A DNA stretch of 64,000 bases from JAFARZ01 sp035651595 (GTDB lineage Bacteria; Actinomycetota; Actinomycetes; Streptosporangiales; Streptosporangiaceae). Shown piece by piece: positions 41,823 through 50,208 of this stretch. The notes under the pieces are model-generated. The model saw only the letters and a list, made by a program, of their open reading frames with translations. It was not told the origin of the DNA and searched no databases. The stretch is from NCBI GenBank assembly GCA_035651595.1, contig DASRFJ010000087.1, positions 1 to 64,000 of the forward strand. The letters run 5' to 3'. The translations under genes and the position numbers were made by a program. Every line of letters begins with the position of its first letter. The stretch's first letter is position 1.

Positions 41823-41974
41823 ATAAGGAGCAATCCGGGCGCGGCTAGCGCCGCCGCAGGCGACGGAACGAGCAATCCGGACGCAACCAACCGCACCGGA
41901 CCGTCGCACAAAACACCCCAACACGACGAAATCCGTATCTTCCTGATATGTAATGAACCGTGGTTTAATCGGCC

Positions 41975-43582
41975 ATGGGCGCGGATGTGACGCTGGATGA
42001 CGATGCCAGGCTGGAGCACCTCGGGTACCGGCCGCAGCTGAACCGGGTGCTGGGGCTGTTCGCCAACTTCTCCGTGGCGTTCACGTACCTGTCGCCGATG
42101 GTGGGCATCTACACGCTGTTCGTGTTCGGCCTGGGCATGGGCGGCCCGGCCTACATCTGGCTGACCTGGATCCCGGTCGCCGGGATGCTCCTGGTGGCGC
42201 TCGTGTTCGGCGAGCTGGCCAGCCATTATCCGGTGGCCGGCGCCCTCTACCAGTACAGCAAGTACAACGTGGGCCGAACGTACGGGTGGTTCGTCGGCTG
42301 GTTCTACGGCATCGCGCTGCTGGTCACCGTCGCGTCCGTGGACACCGGCGTGGTCAGCTACGCGATAGCGCTCGGCCACAACTGGTTCGGCTGGAACTTC
42401 AGCGCGACAAGCCACACGACGATCCTGGTCGTCACGCTGATCCTGCTCGCCATCCAGACGACGCTGAACATGACCGGCGCCCGCGTCATGGGCCGGGTGG
42501 CGCAGTTCGGCGTGTACGTGGAGATCGTCGGGACCTTCGGCATCGCGATCATCCTGGCCATTCACGGGTTCCACCACGGGGCCGGCTACCTGGCCAGCAC
42601 GCAGAACGTGCAGCACGCCGCCACGAACCCGCTCGGCCTGAACTTCAACGGCAGCTGGATCGGTGCCGCGCTGATCGCCGTGCTCGCGCCGGTGTACATC
42701 TTCTACGGCTTCGAGTCGGCGGGGGACATCTCCGAGGAGACCAAGGACGCCGGCCGCCAGGTGCCGCGCGCCATGCGGCTCGCCCTGATCTGGGGCGGCA
42801 TCGCGTCGTTCGTGCTGACCGGCGCGCTGCTGCTGGCCATCCCTGGCGGAACCGGCGGGCTCGGCAAGGCCGTCAGCGGCGGCATCCCGTACATCCTCGG
42901 CCAGTTGCCCAGCGGGCTCCAGGACTTCCTGCTGCTGCTGATCATCTTCGCGTTCTTCTCGTGCGGCAGCTCGGTGCAGGGCGCCGGCAGCCGGCTCGCG
43001 TTCTCCTATGCCAGGGACGGCGCGCTGCCCGGCTCTGGCTGGATCTCCACGGTGAACGCGCGGTTCAAGACCCCGGTGAACGCGCTGTTCGCCGGCGCGC
43101 TGCTGACCGTGCTGTTCGTGGCCCTGGAGTTCGCCTCGCCCACGCACAACGTGAAGATCCTCTTCTTCACCTATCCGGCCAACACCAGCGTGCTCCTGTC
43201 ACTGGTGTCGTTCGGCGTCAGCGGCATCTACCTGTCGTTCCTGCTGACGCTCATCGGCTACCTGATCGCCCGGGCGCGCGGCTGGACGCCGGCCGGCCGG
43301 TTCCAGCTCAACCGCTGGGCCTGGCCGGTCGCCATCGCGGGCACCGTCTACCTGGCCCTGATGCTGGTCAACGTCGTCGCGCCGACCGGCCTGAGCAGCC
43401 CTCGCGCGCTGTTCAACATAGACTGGATCACGCTGGTCGTGATGATCGTCGTCGCCATCGTCGGCGTGATCCTGTTCCTGGCCGCACACCGCGGCAAAGC
43501 GATAGGCGAACACCTGATCGATACCGACGCGCCAGGCACCCCAAAGACCCAAGCGGAAACCCCGGCCGCGCCGGAGGCGTGA
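41975..43582 (+). CDS. APC family amino acid permease
   Basis: A 535-aa, 12-helix permease. The APC opening is typical: LNRVLGLFANFSVAFTYLSP, then helix pairs with GPAYIWLTWIPVAGMLLV and YPVAGALYQYSKYNVG. The segment FYGFESAGDISEETKDAGRQ after helix 6 is the conserved amine-permease motif. FFSCGSSVQGAGSRLAFSYA in helix 8 follows. These transporters take up amino acids, polyamines or related amines; the exact substrate cannot be told. A TTTAAT box lies about 10 bases before the start. It directly precedes rpsO on the same strand. Confidence 0.92.
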   Translation: MGADVTLDDDARLEHLGYRPQLNRVLGLFANFSVAFTYLSPMVGIYTLFVFGLGMGGPAYIWLTWIPVAGMLLVALVFGELASHYPVAGALYQYSKYNVGRTYGWFVGWFYGIALLVTVASVDTGVVSYAIALGHNWFGWNFSATSHTTILVVTLILLAIQTTLNMTGARVMGRVAQFGVYVEIVGTFGIAIILAIHGFHHGAGYLASTQNVQHAATNPLGLNFNGSWIGAALIAVLAPVYIFYGFESAGDISEETKDAGRQVPRAMRLALIWGGIASFVLTGALLLAIPGGTGGLGKAVSGGIPYILGQLPSGLQDFLLLLIIFAFFSCGSSVQGAGSRLAFSYARDGALPGSGWISTVNARFKTPVNALFAGALLTVLFVALEFASPTHNVKILFFTYPANTSVLLSLVSFGVSGIYLSFLLTLIGYLIARARGWTPAGRFQLNRWAWPVAIAGTVYLALMLVNVVAPTGLSSPRALFNIDWITLVVMIVVAIVGVILFLAAHRGKAIGEHLIDTDAPGTPKTQAETPAAPEA

Positions 43583-43720
43583 TCGCCCCTGCGCCCGTGG
43601 TAATGTGAAACGCTACCTGGCGCATGGCCGGGTCAGGGCGGGACCGTGTCGCGTAGACACTGGCTGCACCCTCATGCGGCGCCTGCCTGGAACTGTTAGT
43701 CCTAACTCCTAAGGAGCCAC

Positions 43721-43990
43721 GTGCCGCTCGACACCGCCATCAAGAAGGAAATCCTGGCGGAGTACGCGACCAGTGAGGGTGACACCGGTTCGCCGGAAGT
43801 CCAGGTCGCGCTGCTGACCAGGCGTATCAACCACCTGACTGAGCACCTGAAGACGCACACCCACGACCACCACAGCCGCCGAGGGCTGCTGCTGCTGGTC
43901 GGCCGGCGTCGCAGGCTCATGAAGTACCTGCAGAAGAAGGACATCGCGCGCTACCGCGCGATCCGGGAGCGCCTGGGGATTCGGCGCTAG
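43721..43990 (+). CDS. rpsO: 30S ribosomal protein S15
   Basis: An 89-aa protein of exact family length. KKEILAEYATSEGDTGSPEV, INHLTEHLKTHTHDHHSRRG and RRRRLMKYLQKKDIARYRA-type blocks are standard. S15 binds the central domain of 16S rRNA early in assembly. The GTG start has AAGGAG 4 bases upstream. It heads the conserved rpsO-pnp pair. The 138-base leader contains a possible S15 autoregulatory structure, which I could not define. Confidence 0.98.
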   Translation: MPLDTAIKKEILAEYATSEGDTGSPEVQVALLTRRINHLTEHLKTHTHDHHSRRGLLLLVGRRRRLMKYLQKKDIARYRAIRERLGIRR

Positions 43991-44213
43991 ACGCAGGACA
44001 GCAACTGAATAACGAGAACTGACATCCCGTAGCCCCCGGCCCCGAGCGCCAGGGCCGGTCCTCGGTAGTGGTCCCCGGGTCCCGCAACGCAAGGCAAGCA
44101 CCACCACCCGCGGACTTCGATCGAAGACCGGCCGGCGAACCCCCAGCGGTAGCCAGGCCGAATGCGGCACGGCGGCGGGTGGGTGCGGGATCTACCGCAA
44201 GGAGGTCTCACCC
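43991..44213 (+). promoter_or_regulatory. rpsO-pnp intergenic region with hairpins
   Basis: This 223-base spacer contains CCGGCCC/GGGCCGG (44036-44042 / 44052-44058) and the palindrome CTTCGATCGAAG (44115-44126). In other bacteria this spacer carries a processed hairpin through which PNPase represses its own mRNA. The pnp start has a perfect AAGGAGG at 44199-44205. Confidence 0.5.
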
Positions 44214-46583
44214 GTGGAGGGTGTCCGCAGTGCCGAAGCCGTTATAGACAACGGCGAATTCGGCGTTCACAAGATCAGGTTCGAGACGGGCAGACTAGCC
44301 CGCCAGGCCGCGGGATCCGCCCTGGTGATCCTCGACGACGAGACCGTGGTGCTATCCGCCACCACGGCCTCCAAGCAGCCGAAGTCGGACCTGGATTTCT
44401 TCCCGCTCACCGTGGATGTGGAGGAGCGGATGTACGCGGCGGGCCGGATTCCCGGCTCGTTTTTCCGTAGAGAGGGCCGTCCGTCCGAGGACGCGATCCT
44501 CACCTGCCGGCTCATCGACCGGCCGCTGCGCCCCAGCTTCGTAAAGGGCCTCAGGAACGAGATCCAGATCGTCGAGACGATCATGGCGCTGCACCCCGAG
44601 CATCTGTACGACGTCGTGGCGATCAATGCCGCGTCCATGTCCACCCAGATCGCCGGCCTGCCGTTCTCCGGCCCGATCGGCGGCGTCCGCGTCGCCCTGA
44701 TCAAGGGCCAGTGGGTGGCGTTCCCGACCCATCCGCAGCTCGCCGAAGCCACCTTCGACATGGTGGTGGCCGGCCGGGTGCTCGAGGATGGCGACGTCGC
44801 GATCATGATGGTCGAGGCGGAGTCCACACCGGAGACGCTCAAGCTGCTGGCCGAGGAGAACACGCAGGCCGTCGCGCCGACCGAGGACACGGTCGCCGAG
44901 GGCCTCGAGGCCGCCAAGCCGTTCATCAAGGTGCTGTGCGAGGCTCAGCAACGGCTGGCGCAAGACGTCGCCGCCGCCGAGACCCACAGGGCGACCGAGT
45001 ACCCGCTGTTCGTCGACTACGAGCAGGACGTCTACGACGCGGTCGCGGCCGAGGTGTCCGCCGAGCTCGCGAACGCGCTCACGATCGCGGGCAAGCACGA
45101 CCGCGAGGACGAGACCGACCGGGTGAAGGCGCTGGCCAAGGAGAAGCTGGCCGAGCAGTTCGAGGGCCGCGAGAAGGAGATCTCCGCCGCGTTCCGCAGC
45201 CTCACCAAGAAGCTGGTCCGCGAGCGGATCATCAGCGAGGGTGTCCGCATCGACGGCCGCGGCCTCACCGACATCCGCACGCTGTCCGCCAGCACGCATG
45301 TGCTGCCGCGGGTGCACGGGTCCGCGCTGTTCGAGCGCGGCGAGACCCAGATCCTGGGCGTGACGACGCTGAACATGCTGCGCATGGAGCAGATGATCGA
45401 CACGCTCAACCCGGAGCGCACCAAGCGCTACATGCACAACTACAACATGCCGCCGTATTCGACCGGCGAGACCGGCCGGGTCGGCAGTCCGAAGCGACGC
45501 GAGATCGGCCACGGCGCCCTCGCCGAGCGGGCCCTGATCCCGGTGCTGCCCACCAGGGAAGAGTTCCCGTACGCGATCCGCCAGGTCTCCGAGGCGGTCG
45601 GCTCGAACGGCTCCACCTCCATGGGCAGTGTCTGCGCCTCCACGATGGCGCTGCTCGACGCCGGCGTCCCGCTGAAGGACATGGTCTCCGGCATCGCCAT
45701 GGGCCTGATCCACGAGGGCGGCCAGTACGTCACGCTGACCGACATCCTCGGCGCCGAGGACGCGTTCGGCGACATGGACTTCAAGGTGGCCGGCACCGAG
45801 CAGGTCATCACCGCGCTCCAGCTCGACACCAAGCTCGACGGCATCCCGGCGAGCGTGCTGGCCGCCGCGCTGAAGCAGGCCCGTGCCGCCCGGATGAGCA
45901 TCCTCGACGTGATGAAGCAAGCGATCACCGCGCCGGGCGAGATGTCCCCGAACGCGCCGCGGATCATCACGATCAAGGTCCCGGTCGACAAGATCGGCGA
46001 GGTCATCGGCCCGAAGGGCAAGATGATCAACTCGATCCAGGACGACACCGGCGCCGAGATCACCATCGAGGACGACGGCACGATCTACGTCGGCGCGACC
46101 GACGGCCCGTCCGCGGAGGCGGCCCGGGCCGCGATCAACGCGATCGCGAACCCGCACATGCCCGAGGTGGGCGAGCGCTTCCTCGGCACGGTCGTCAAGA
46201 CCACGACGTTCGGCGCGTTCGTCAGCCTGCTGCCCGGCAAGGACGGCCTGCTGCACATCACGCAGATCCGCAAGCTGCACGGCGGCAAGCGGATCGAGAA
46301 CATCGACGACGTGATGCACATCGGCGACAAGGTCCAGGTCGAGATCCGCGAAGTGGACGACCGCGGCAAGCTGAGCCTGGTGCCCGTCGAGGTGCTGGAG
46401 CGCGAGGCGGCGGGCGAGGACCTGTCCGGCGGCGTCTCGGACGGCCCGCGCGAGCCCCGCGGCGACCGCGGCCCGCGCGACCGTGACCGCGGCGATCGCG
46501 GGGACCGCGGGGACAGGGGCGGCGACGGCGACGGCCATCGCCGGACCCGGCACCGCTCCCGCGGGCAAGGACACCACGAGTAA
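44214..46583 (+). CDS. pnp: Polyribonucleotide nucleotidyltransferase (PNPase)
   Basis: A 789-aa 3'-5' phosphorolytic exoribonuclease. It has two RNase PH-like domains (FETGRLARQAAGSALVILDD, and VRIDGRGLTDIRTLSA with the catalytic EAVGSNGSTSMGSVCAST and DILGAEDAFGDMDFKVAGT). A KH domain follows (KIGEVIGPKGKMINSIQDDT), then S1 (VVKTTTFGAFVSLLPGKDG). In actinobacteria it also acts in RNA tailing. The C-terminal 50 residues are a disordered Arg-Gly-Asp-rich tail (DRDRGDRGDRGDRGG), as in related genera. GTG start with AAGGAGG. The stop is directly followed by the pepR ATG. Confidence 0.98.
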   Translation: MEGVRSAEAVIDNGEFGVHKIRFETGRLARQAAGSALVILDDETVVLSATTASKQPKSDLDFFPLTVDVEERMYAAGRIPGSFFRREGRPSEDAILTCRLIDRPLRPSFVKGLRNEIQIVETIMALHPEHLYDVVAINAASMSTQIAGLPFSGPIGGVRVALIKGQWVAFPTHPQLAEATFDMVVAGRVLEDGDVAIMMVEAESTPETLKLLAEENTQAVAPTEDTVAEGLEAAKPFIKVLCEAQQRLAQDVAAAETHRATEYPLFVDYEQDVYDAVAAEVSAELANALTIAGKHDREDETDRVKALAKEKLAEQFEGREKEISAAFRSLTKKLVRERIISEGVRIDGRGLTDIRTLSASTHVLPRVHGSALFERGETQILGVTTLNMLRMEQMIDTLNPERTKRYMHNYNMPPYSTGETGRVGSPKRREIGHGALAERALIPVLPTREEFPYAIRQVSEAVGSNGSTSMGSVCASTMALLDAGVPLKDMVSGIAMGLIHEGGQYVTLTDILGAEDAFGDMDFKVAGTEQVITALQLDTKLDGIPASVLAAALKQARAARMSILDVMKQAITAPGEMSPNAPRIITIKVPVDKIGEVIGPKGKMINSIQDDTGAEITIEDDGTIYVGATDGPSAEAARAAINAIANPHMPEVGERFLGTVVKTTTFGAFVSLLPGKDGLLHITQIRKLHGGKRIENIDDVMHIGDKVQVEIREVDDRGKLSLVPVEVLEREAAGEDLSGGVSDGPREPRGDRGPRDRDRGDRGDRGDRGGDGDGHRRTRHRSRGQGHHE

Positions 46584-47888
46584 ATGGCGGCCGACACGGT
46601 CGACGTCCGCCGGACGGTACTCCCTGGCGGCCTGCGGGTCGTCACGGAGTTCCTTCCGGCGGTGCGCTCGGTAGCACTGGGTATCTGGGTGGGCGTCGGC
46701 TCGCGTGACGAGGACCTCCCGCACGCGGGCGCGACCCACTACCTCGAGCACCTGCTGTTCAAGGGGACGAGCAGGCGCACCGCGCTGGAGATCTCCGCGG
46801 AGATGGACGCGGTCGGCGGCGAGATGAACGCGTTCACCGCCAAGGAGTACACGTGCTACTACGCGCGCGTGCTCGACGCGGACCTGCCGCTCGCGGTGGA
46901 CATCCTCTCGGACATGGTGACCAGTTCCCTGATCACGGCGAAGGACGTCGACGCGGAGCGCAACGTCGTCCTCGAAGAGATCGCCATGAACGAGGACGAT
47001 CCGGCGGATACCGTCCACGAGGCGTTCAGCGCCCGGCTGTTCGGCGACACCCCGCTGGGCCGGCCGATTCTGGGCACCGTGGACTCGATCAACAAGATCA
47101 CCCGCGAGCAGATCTTCGAGCACTACCGGGACCGGTACACCGCGCCGCACCTGGTCGTGTCGGCGGCCGGGAACCTGGACCACGACACGGTCACCGAGCT
47201 GGTCCGCGCCGCGTTCGGCGGCGCGCTGACCGGGCCGGGCACCGCCGCCGACCCGGCCCCGCCGCGGCTCAACGACGGCGCCGCCGTGCTCGGCGAGCGG
47301 GCGGGCACCGGCGTCCAGCTGGTGTCCCGCGGCATCGAGCAGGCCAACCTGGTGCTCGGCTGCGAGGCGCTGGCCAGGACCGACGACCGCCGGTTCGCGC
47401 TCGGCGTGCTGAACGCCGCGTTCGGCGGCGGCATGTCGTCGCGGCTGTTCCAGGAGGTACGCGAGAAGCGCGGCCTGGCCTACTCGGTGTACAGCTTCTC
47501 CGCGCAGCACGCCGACACCGGCATGTGGGGCATCTACGTGGGCTGCCTGCCGTCCAAGGCGGACGAGGTGCTGGCGATCTGCAACGAGGAAATCGCCCGG
47601 GTGGTCGACGGCGGTCTCACCGACGCCGAACTCGCCCGCGGCAAGGGCCAGGTACGCGGCTCGATCGTGCTCGGCCTCGAGGACCCGTCCTCGCGGATGA
47701 GCCGGCTGGGCAAGTCCGAGCTGGTCTACCCGCGCCTCGAGCCGGTGGACGACGTCCTCACCGCCATCGACGCGGTCACCCACGACGACATCCGCGCCGT
47801 GGCAGCCGAGATCTTTACCAAACCCAAGGCGCTGGCCGTCGTCGGCCCGTTCGATGACGCCGACTCCTTTACCGGCGCTCTCTCTTAA
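46584..47888 (+). CDS. M16 family zinc peptidase PepR
   Basis: A 434-aa pitrilysin-family peptidase related to mitochondrial processing peptidase. The inverted zinc motif is HYLEHLLFKGT (H-x-x-E-H) with the distal Glu about 75 residues later in NVVLEEIAMNEDDP. GGGMSSRLFQEVREKRGLAY is the conserved second block. The ATG starts immediately after the pnp stop, so it is co-translated with it; pnp-pepR-dapB is a standard actinobacterial order. The natural substrate is unclear. A hairpin terminator follows and the next gene is convergent. Confidence 0.95.
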   Translation: MAADTVDVRRTVLPGGLRVVTEFLPAVRSVALGIWVGVGSRDEDLPHAGATHYLEHLLFKGTSRRTALEISAEMDAVGGEMNAFTAKEYTCYYARVLDADLPLAVDILSDMVTSSLITAKDVDAERNVVLEEIAMNEDDPADTVHEAFSARLFGDTPLGRPILGTVDSINKITREQIFEHYRDRYTAPHLVVSAAGNLDHDTVTELVRAAFGGALTGPGTAADPAPPRLNDGAAVLGERAGTGVQLVSRGIEQANLVLGCEALARTDDRRFALGVLNAAFGGGMSSRLFQEVREKRGLAYSVYSFSAQHADTGMWGIYVGCLPSKADEVLAICNEEIARVVDGGLTDAELARGKGQVRGSIVLGLEDPSSRMSRLGKSELVYPRLEPVDDVLTAIDAVTHDDIRAVAAEIFTKPKALAVVGPFDDADSFTGALS

Positions 47889-47901
47889 CGACAAACGCTT
47901 C

Positions 47902-47945
47902 GCCGCCCGCTCACCGCGTTTGGCAAGCACGGTGAGCGGCGCGGC
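47902..47945. terminator. Hairpin between pepR and the convergent ThiF-like gene
   Basis: CCGCTCACCG (47907-47916) pairs perfectly with CGGTGAGCGG (47930-47939), and GCCGC/GCGGC extends the stem outward. It lies between convergent genes and can serve both. Confidence 0.8.
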
Positions 47946-47948
47946 AAT

Positions 47949-49103
47949 CTACCTTGATCTTGGGTAGGGGCGTCGTGGCCCGTCGGGATAATTCACGCAC
48001 CAGGGGCAGTCGGGGCGCCGGACTAGCGGCGCCCTGGTGAAGGACATTGTCGCATAGTTGAACTCAAGGCACTCGCTGCTGACCGTGGGGTTCATGCCGA
48101 CCAGGAACCGGATGGACTCCCACGCGATCATGTTCCCCACTATGCCGGATTGAGCACCGACAATGCCGCCGTACTCGGCCTTCGGCACGAACGGCACGGT
48201 CCGCTCCCGGCCGTGCTGGCTGACGAACTGGGCGTACAGGCAGTGCCAGCATGCGGTCAGGCCGGGAATGACCAGGAAGCCAAGCAGCCCGACATGGAAG
48301 GAGTAGCTTCCGCCGATGTAGTGCGGGGTGTCCGGCCAGCAGGCCTCGGTAACCACGTCGGCGACCGCTAGAGTGCTGGGCTTGTCCGCGCAGCTGATCA
48401 CCAGGTCGGCCGGGACGGCCAGATCCGCCAGGTCAGCGGCCGTCAGCACCTTGCGTTTCTCCGGACGAAGCACGACATCCGGGTTGAGCCTACCGAGCCG
48501 GGCCGCAAGGGCTTCGACCTTGCTCTGCCCGACGTCATCGAGCGAGTAGGCGAACTGCCGGGTGAGGTTACTTTCCTCGACCACGTCGTCGTCGCACACG
48601 ACGAGCGTGCCAATTCCGGCTCCCGCGAGCGCGGTGGCGACGATCGTGCCGAGTCCGCCGGCGCCGAGGATGACCACCGAGGTAGACCGGATGCGGTCCT
48701 GGACGCCAAGACCGGTCTGGTTGGCCACTAGCCCGGAGTCGCAGAGATCTTGGAACATGCTGATCTGCCGGTGATAGCGCTGTACCTGGGCAGGGGTCAG
48801 CTTGGTTAGCCCTTCGTCTGGGCTGGCGGTCAGGCTTAGCAAGCGCTCCTCGCGCAGCGCCGCGAGCGCGCTGCCGACCTCGCTGGCCAGTTCCTGAGAC
48901 GCACCGCACACGCTCTCGACGAGTTCCTCGACGGTATGCGTACCATTTAACAGAGGAACAAGGCGAAGAATGGTCTCAGTCGCCATGAAGCGCTTAACCC
49001 GGCGATCCGACGTGGAGATAAAGAGCAGCTCGTTTCCGTCGCGCTCTACCACGAGGCTTTCCCGCAGCCGCGGACGCCATTGGGGCACGTTAAAGTCAGT
49101 CAA
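47949..49103 (-). CDS. PqqD-like/ThiF (E1-like) adenylyltransferase, RiPP-type
   Basis: A 384-aa two-domain enzyme. Residues about 12-90 resemble a PqqD-type leader-binding domain (RESLVVERDGNELLFISTSD, then LRLVPLLNGTHTVEELVESV). Residues about 107-380 are a ThiF/MccB-like E1 domain: VVILGAGGLGTIVATALAGA (ATP site), DDDVVEESNLTRQFAYS (Asp, Asn-x-x-Arg), VISCADKP, and two zinc pairs CWHC and CPWC. E1-like enzymes activate peptide or protein C-termini with ATP; fusions to a PqqD-like domain occur in microcin C-type and azole-peptide pathways. A small peptide gene lies 23 bases upstream in the same operon and is the likely substrate. The target residue is unknown. It sits between pepR and dapB. 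Confidence 0.85.
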   Translation of the reverse strand: MTDFNVPQWRPRLRESLVVERDGNELLFISTSDRRVKRFMATETILRLVPLLNGTHTVEELVESVCGASQELASEVGSALAALREERLLSLTASPDEGLTKLTPAQVQRYHRQISMFQDLCDSGLVANQTGLGVQDRIRSTSVVILGAGGLGTIVATALAGAGIGTLVVCDDDVVEESNLTRQFAYSLDDVGQSKVEALAARLGRLNPDVVLRPEKRKVLTAADLADLAVPADLVISCADKPSTLAVADVVTEACWPDTPHYIGGSYSFHVGLLGFLVIPGLTACWHCLYAQFVSQHGRERTVPFVPKAEYGGIVGAQSGIVGNMIAWESIRFLVGMNPTVSSECLEFNYATMSFTRAPLVRRPDCPWCVNYPDGPRRPYPRSR

Positions 49104-49126
49104 TACAGTGCTCCAAGTGCCAGCAG

Positions 49127-49324
49127 TTAGCCGTTATCGGCACCCATGCACAATGTGGTGCCGGCGGACAGTTCGTGGTCGCTGATCTTGACCAGTGCGT
49201 GAATGGGCTTCGCATTGCACTGGGCATCCGCAGCACCAGCGGGCGCCATAGTGCTCGTGGCTATCGCCGCTACCGCGGCGGCGAGTGCGCCCGCGAGCAT
49301 GCTTTTCCTGGTAAGGCCTTCCAT
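49127..49324 (-). CDS. 65-aa secreted-type peptide, candidate substrate of the E1-like enzyme
   Basis: A 65-aa peptide starting MEGLTRKSMLAGALAAAV, a Sec-like signal with A-G-A or A-D-A cleavage options near residue 31-34. The mature part, about 32 residues, contains two Cys (AQCNAKPIHALV and GTTLCMGADNG) and ends in Asn-Gly. An AGGGG site precedes the ATG at 49324. It is 23 bases upstream of the PqqD/ThiF gene on the same strand, an arrangement typical of RiPP precursors. The C-terminal Gly recalls ThiS-like E1 substrates and the penultimate Asn recalls microcin C. A signal peptide serving as leader would be unusual. I know no family for it. Confidence 0.65.
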   Translation of the reverse strand: MEGLTRKSMLAGALAAAVAAIATSTMAPAGAADAQCNAKPIHALVKISDHELSAGTTLCMGADNG

Positions 49325-49494
49325 GTCTGCCCCTGCCTTTCGCATGGATAGATCCCCGCTCCAGCGAGCCGAAGGCGCTTGGTCGTGCCGTGTCGGCTTC
49401 TCAATAAGAACATTAAGTGATATCGCGGTCAAGTGCCGGCAGATAAGAAATTGAGGGCTGGCTCGATGCGACAGGTAAGGTTTACTCTGCTGCT

Positions 49495-50208
49495 GTGACC
49501 GCCCGGATGCTTGATCAATTGCATGATCTACCTGGCCATGAGCTTGACTTGACCGGTTATCAGGAATTCTGGTCCTATTTCGACCGGATCACCGACGTGT
49601 TCTGGAAACTTGAGCGAATGCAGGACTTCCGCGAGCCGGGATCGGCGAGCTGGGAAGCCATGGCCGAAGGGGACTGGGATCGCTCGCTGCGGCTGTTGAG
49701 CGACGACGCCGGTTACGTCACCAGCCGCACGCACGATCAGAAAGCCACGTTCCTGCGGCGCCGGGTACGCGTGGCCGAGCACCCGATCACTCCGTACCTG
49801 CAGTGGGAAATGCATCTGCTTCGCTGGCGGTACCAACACGGCGAACAGATCCGGGTGCTGCCCGCCGTGGCCGTCGCGGAGCTGGAGCGCGAGCGGCCAC
49901 TGCCGGAACTGGTTGTGCTCGGCACCGAAGTCCTGTACGAAGTGCGATATGACGCGACCGGCGCGCTCAGCGGCGCGCGCCGGATCCAGGACCAGGACGT
50001 GATCTTCGCCTGCCGCCGCGAGCTGGCCGAGCTGTACGACCAAGCAGAGGATCTGCTGACCTACTTCGCTCGCGAGATCGCACACCTGCCACCGCCGGCT
50101 GTTCGCGCGCGCCCCGCGATATCCTTGCGCGGTGACGAAGGTAGGCGTGCTCGGGGCACGCGGACGGATGGGTCGTACGGCGTGCGCCGCGATCGCGGAA
50201 GCTCCTGA
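49495..50208 (+). CDS. DUF6879 family protein
   Basis: A protein of up to 237 aa. The DUF6879 core is clear: HDLPGHELDLTGYQEFW, VFWKLERMQDFREPGSASW, MAEGDWDRSLRLLSDD, PYLQWEMHLLRWRYQHGEQI. The function of the family is unknown; members occur widely in actinomycetes beside regulators and small proteins. A TACTCT box lies 6 bases before the GTG, so it is probably leaderless. It is divergent from the peptide/ThiF pair. The last 25 residues overlap dapB out of frame by 77 bases and look unconserved, so the true C-terminus may have been lost or shifted when the cassette joined dapB. Confidence 0.8.
   Translation: MTARMLDQLHDLPGHELDLTGYQEFWSYFDRITDVFWKLERMQDFREPGSASWEAMAEGDWDRSLRLLSDDAGYVTSRTHDQKATFLRRRVRVAEHPITPYLQWEMHLLRWRYQHGEQIRVLPAVAVAELERERPLPELVVLGTEVLYEVRYDATGALSGARRIQDQDVIFACRRELAELYDQAEDLLTYFAREIAHLPPPAVRARPAISLRGDEGRRARGTRTDGSYGVRRDRGSS

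Noticed and set aside
44352..47930. A 1192-codon open frame antisense to pnp and pepR
   Set aside because: It is a shadow of codon bias. Both genes on the plus strand are textbook families with full motifs, and the antisense product is Arg/Val/Asp low-complexity without any domain.
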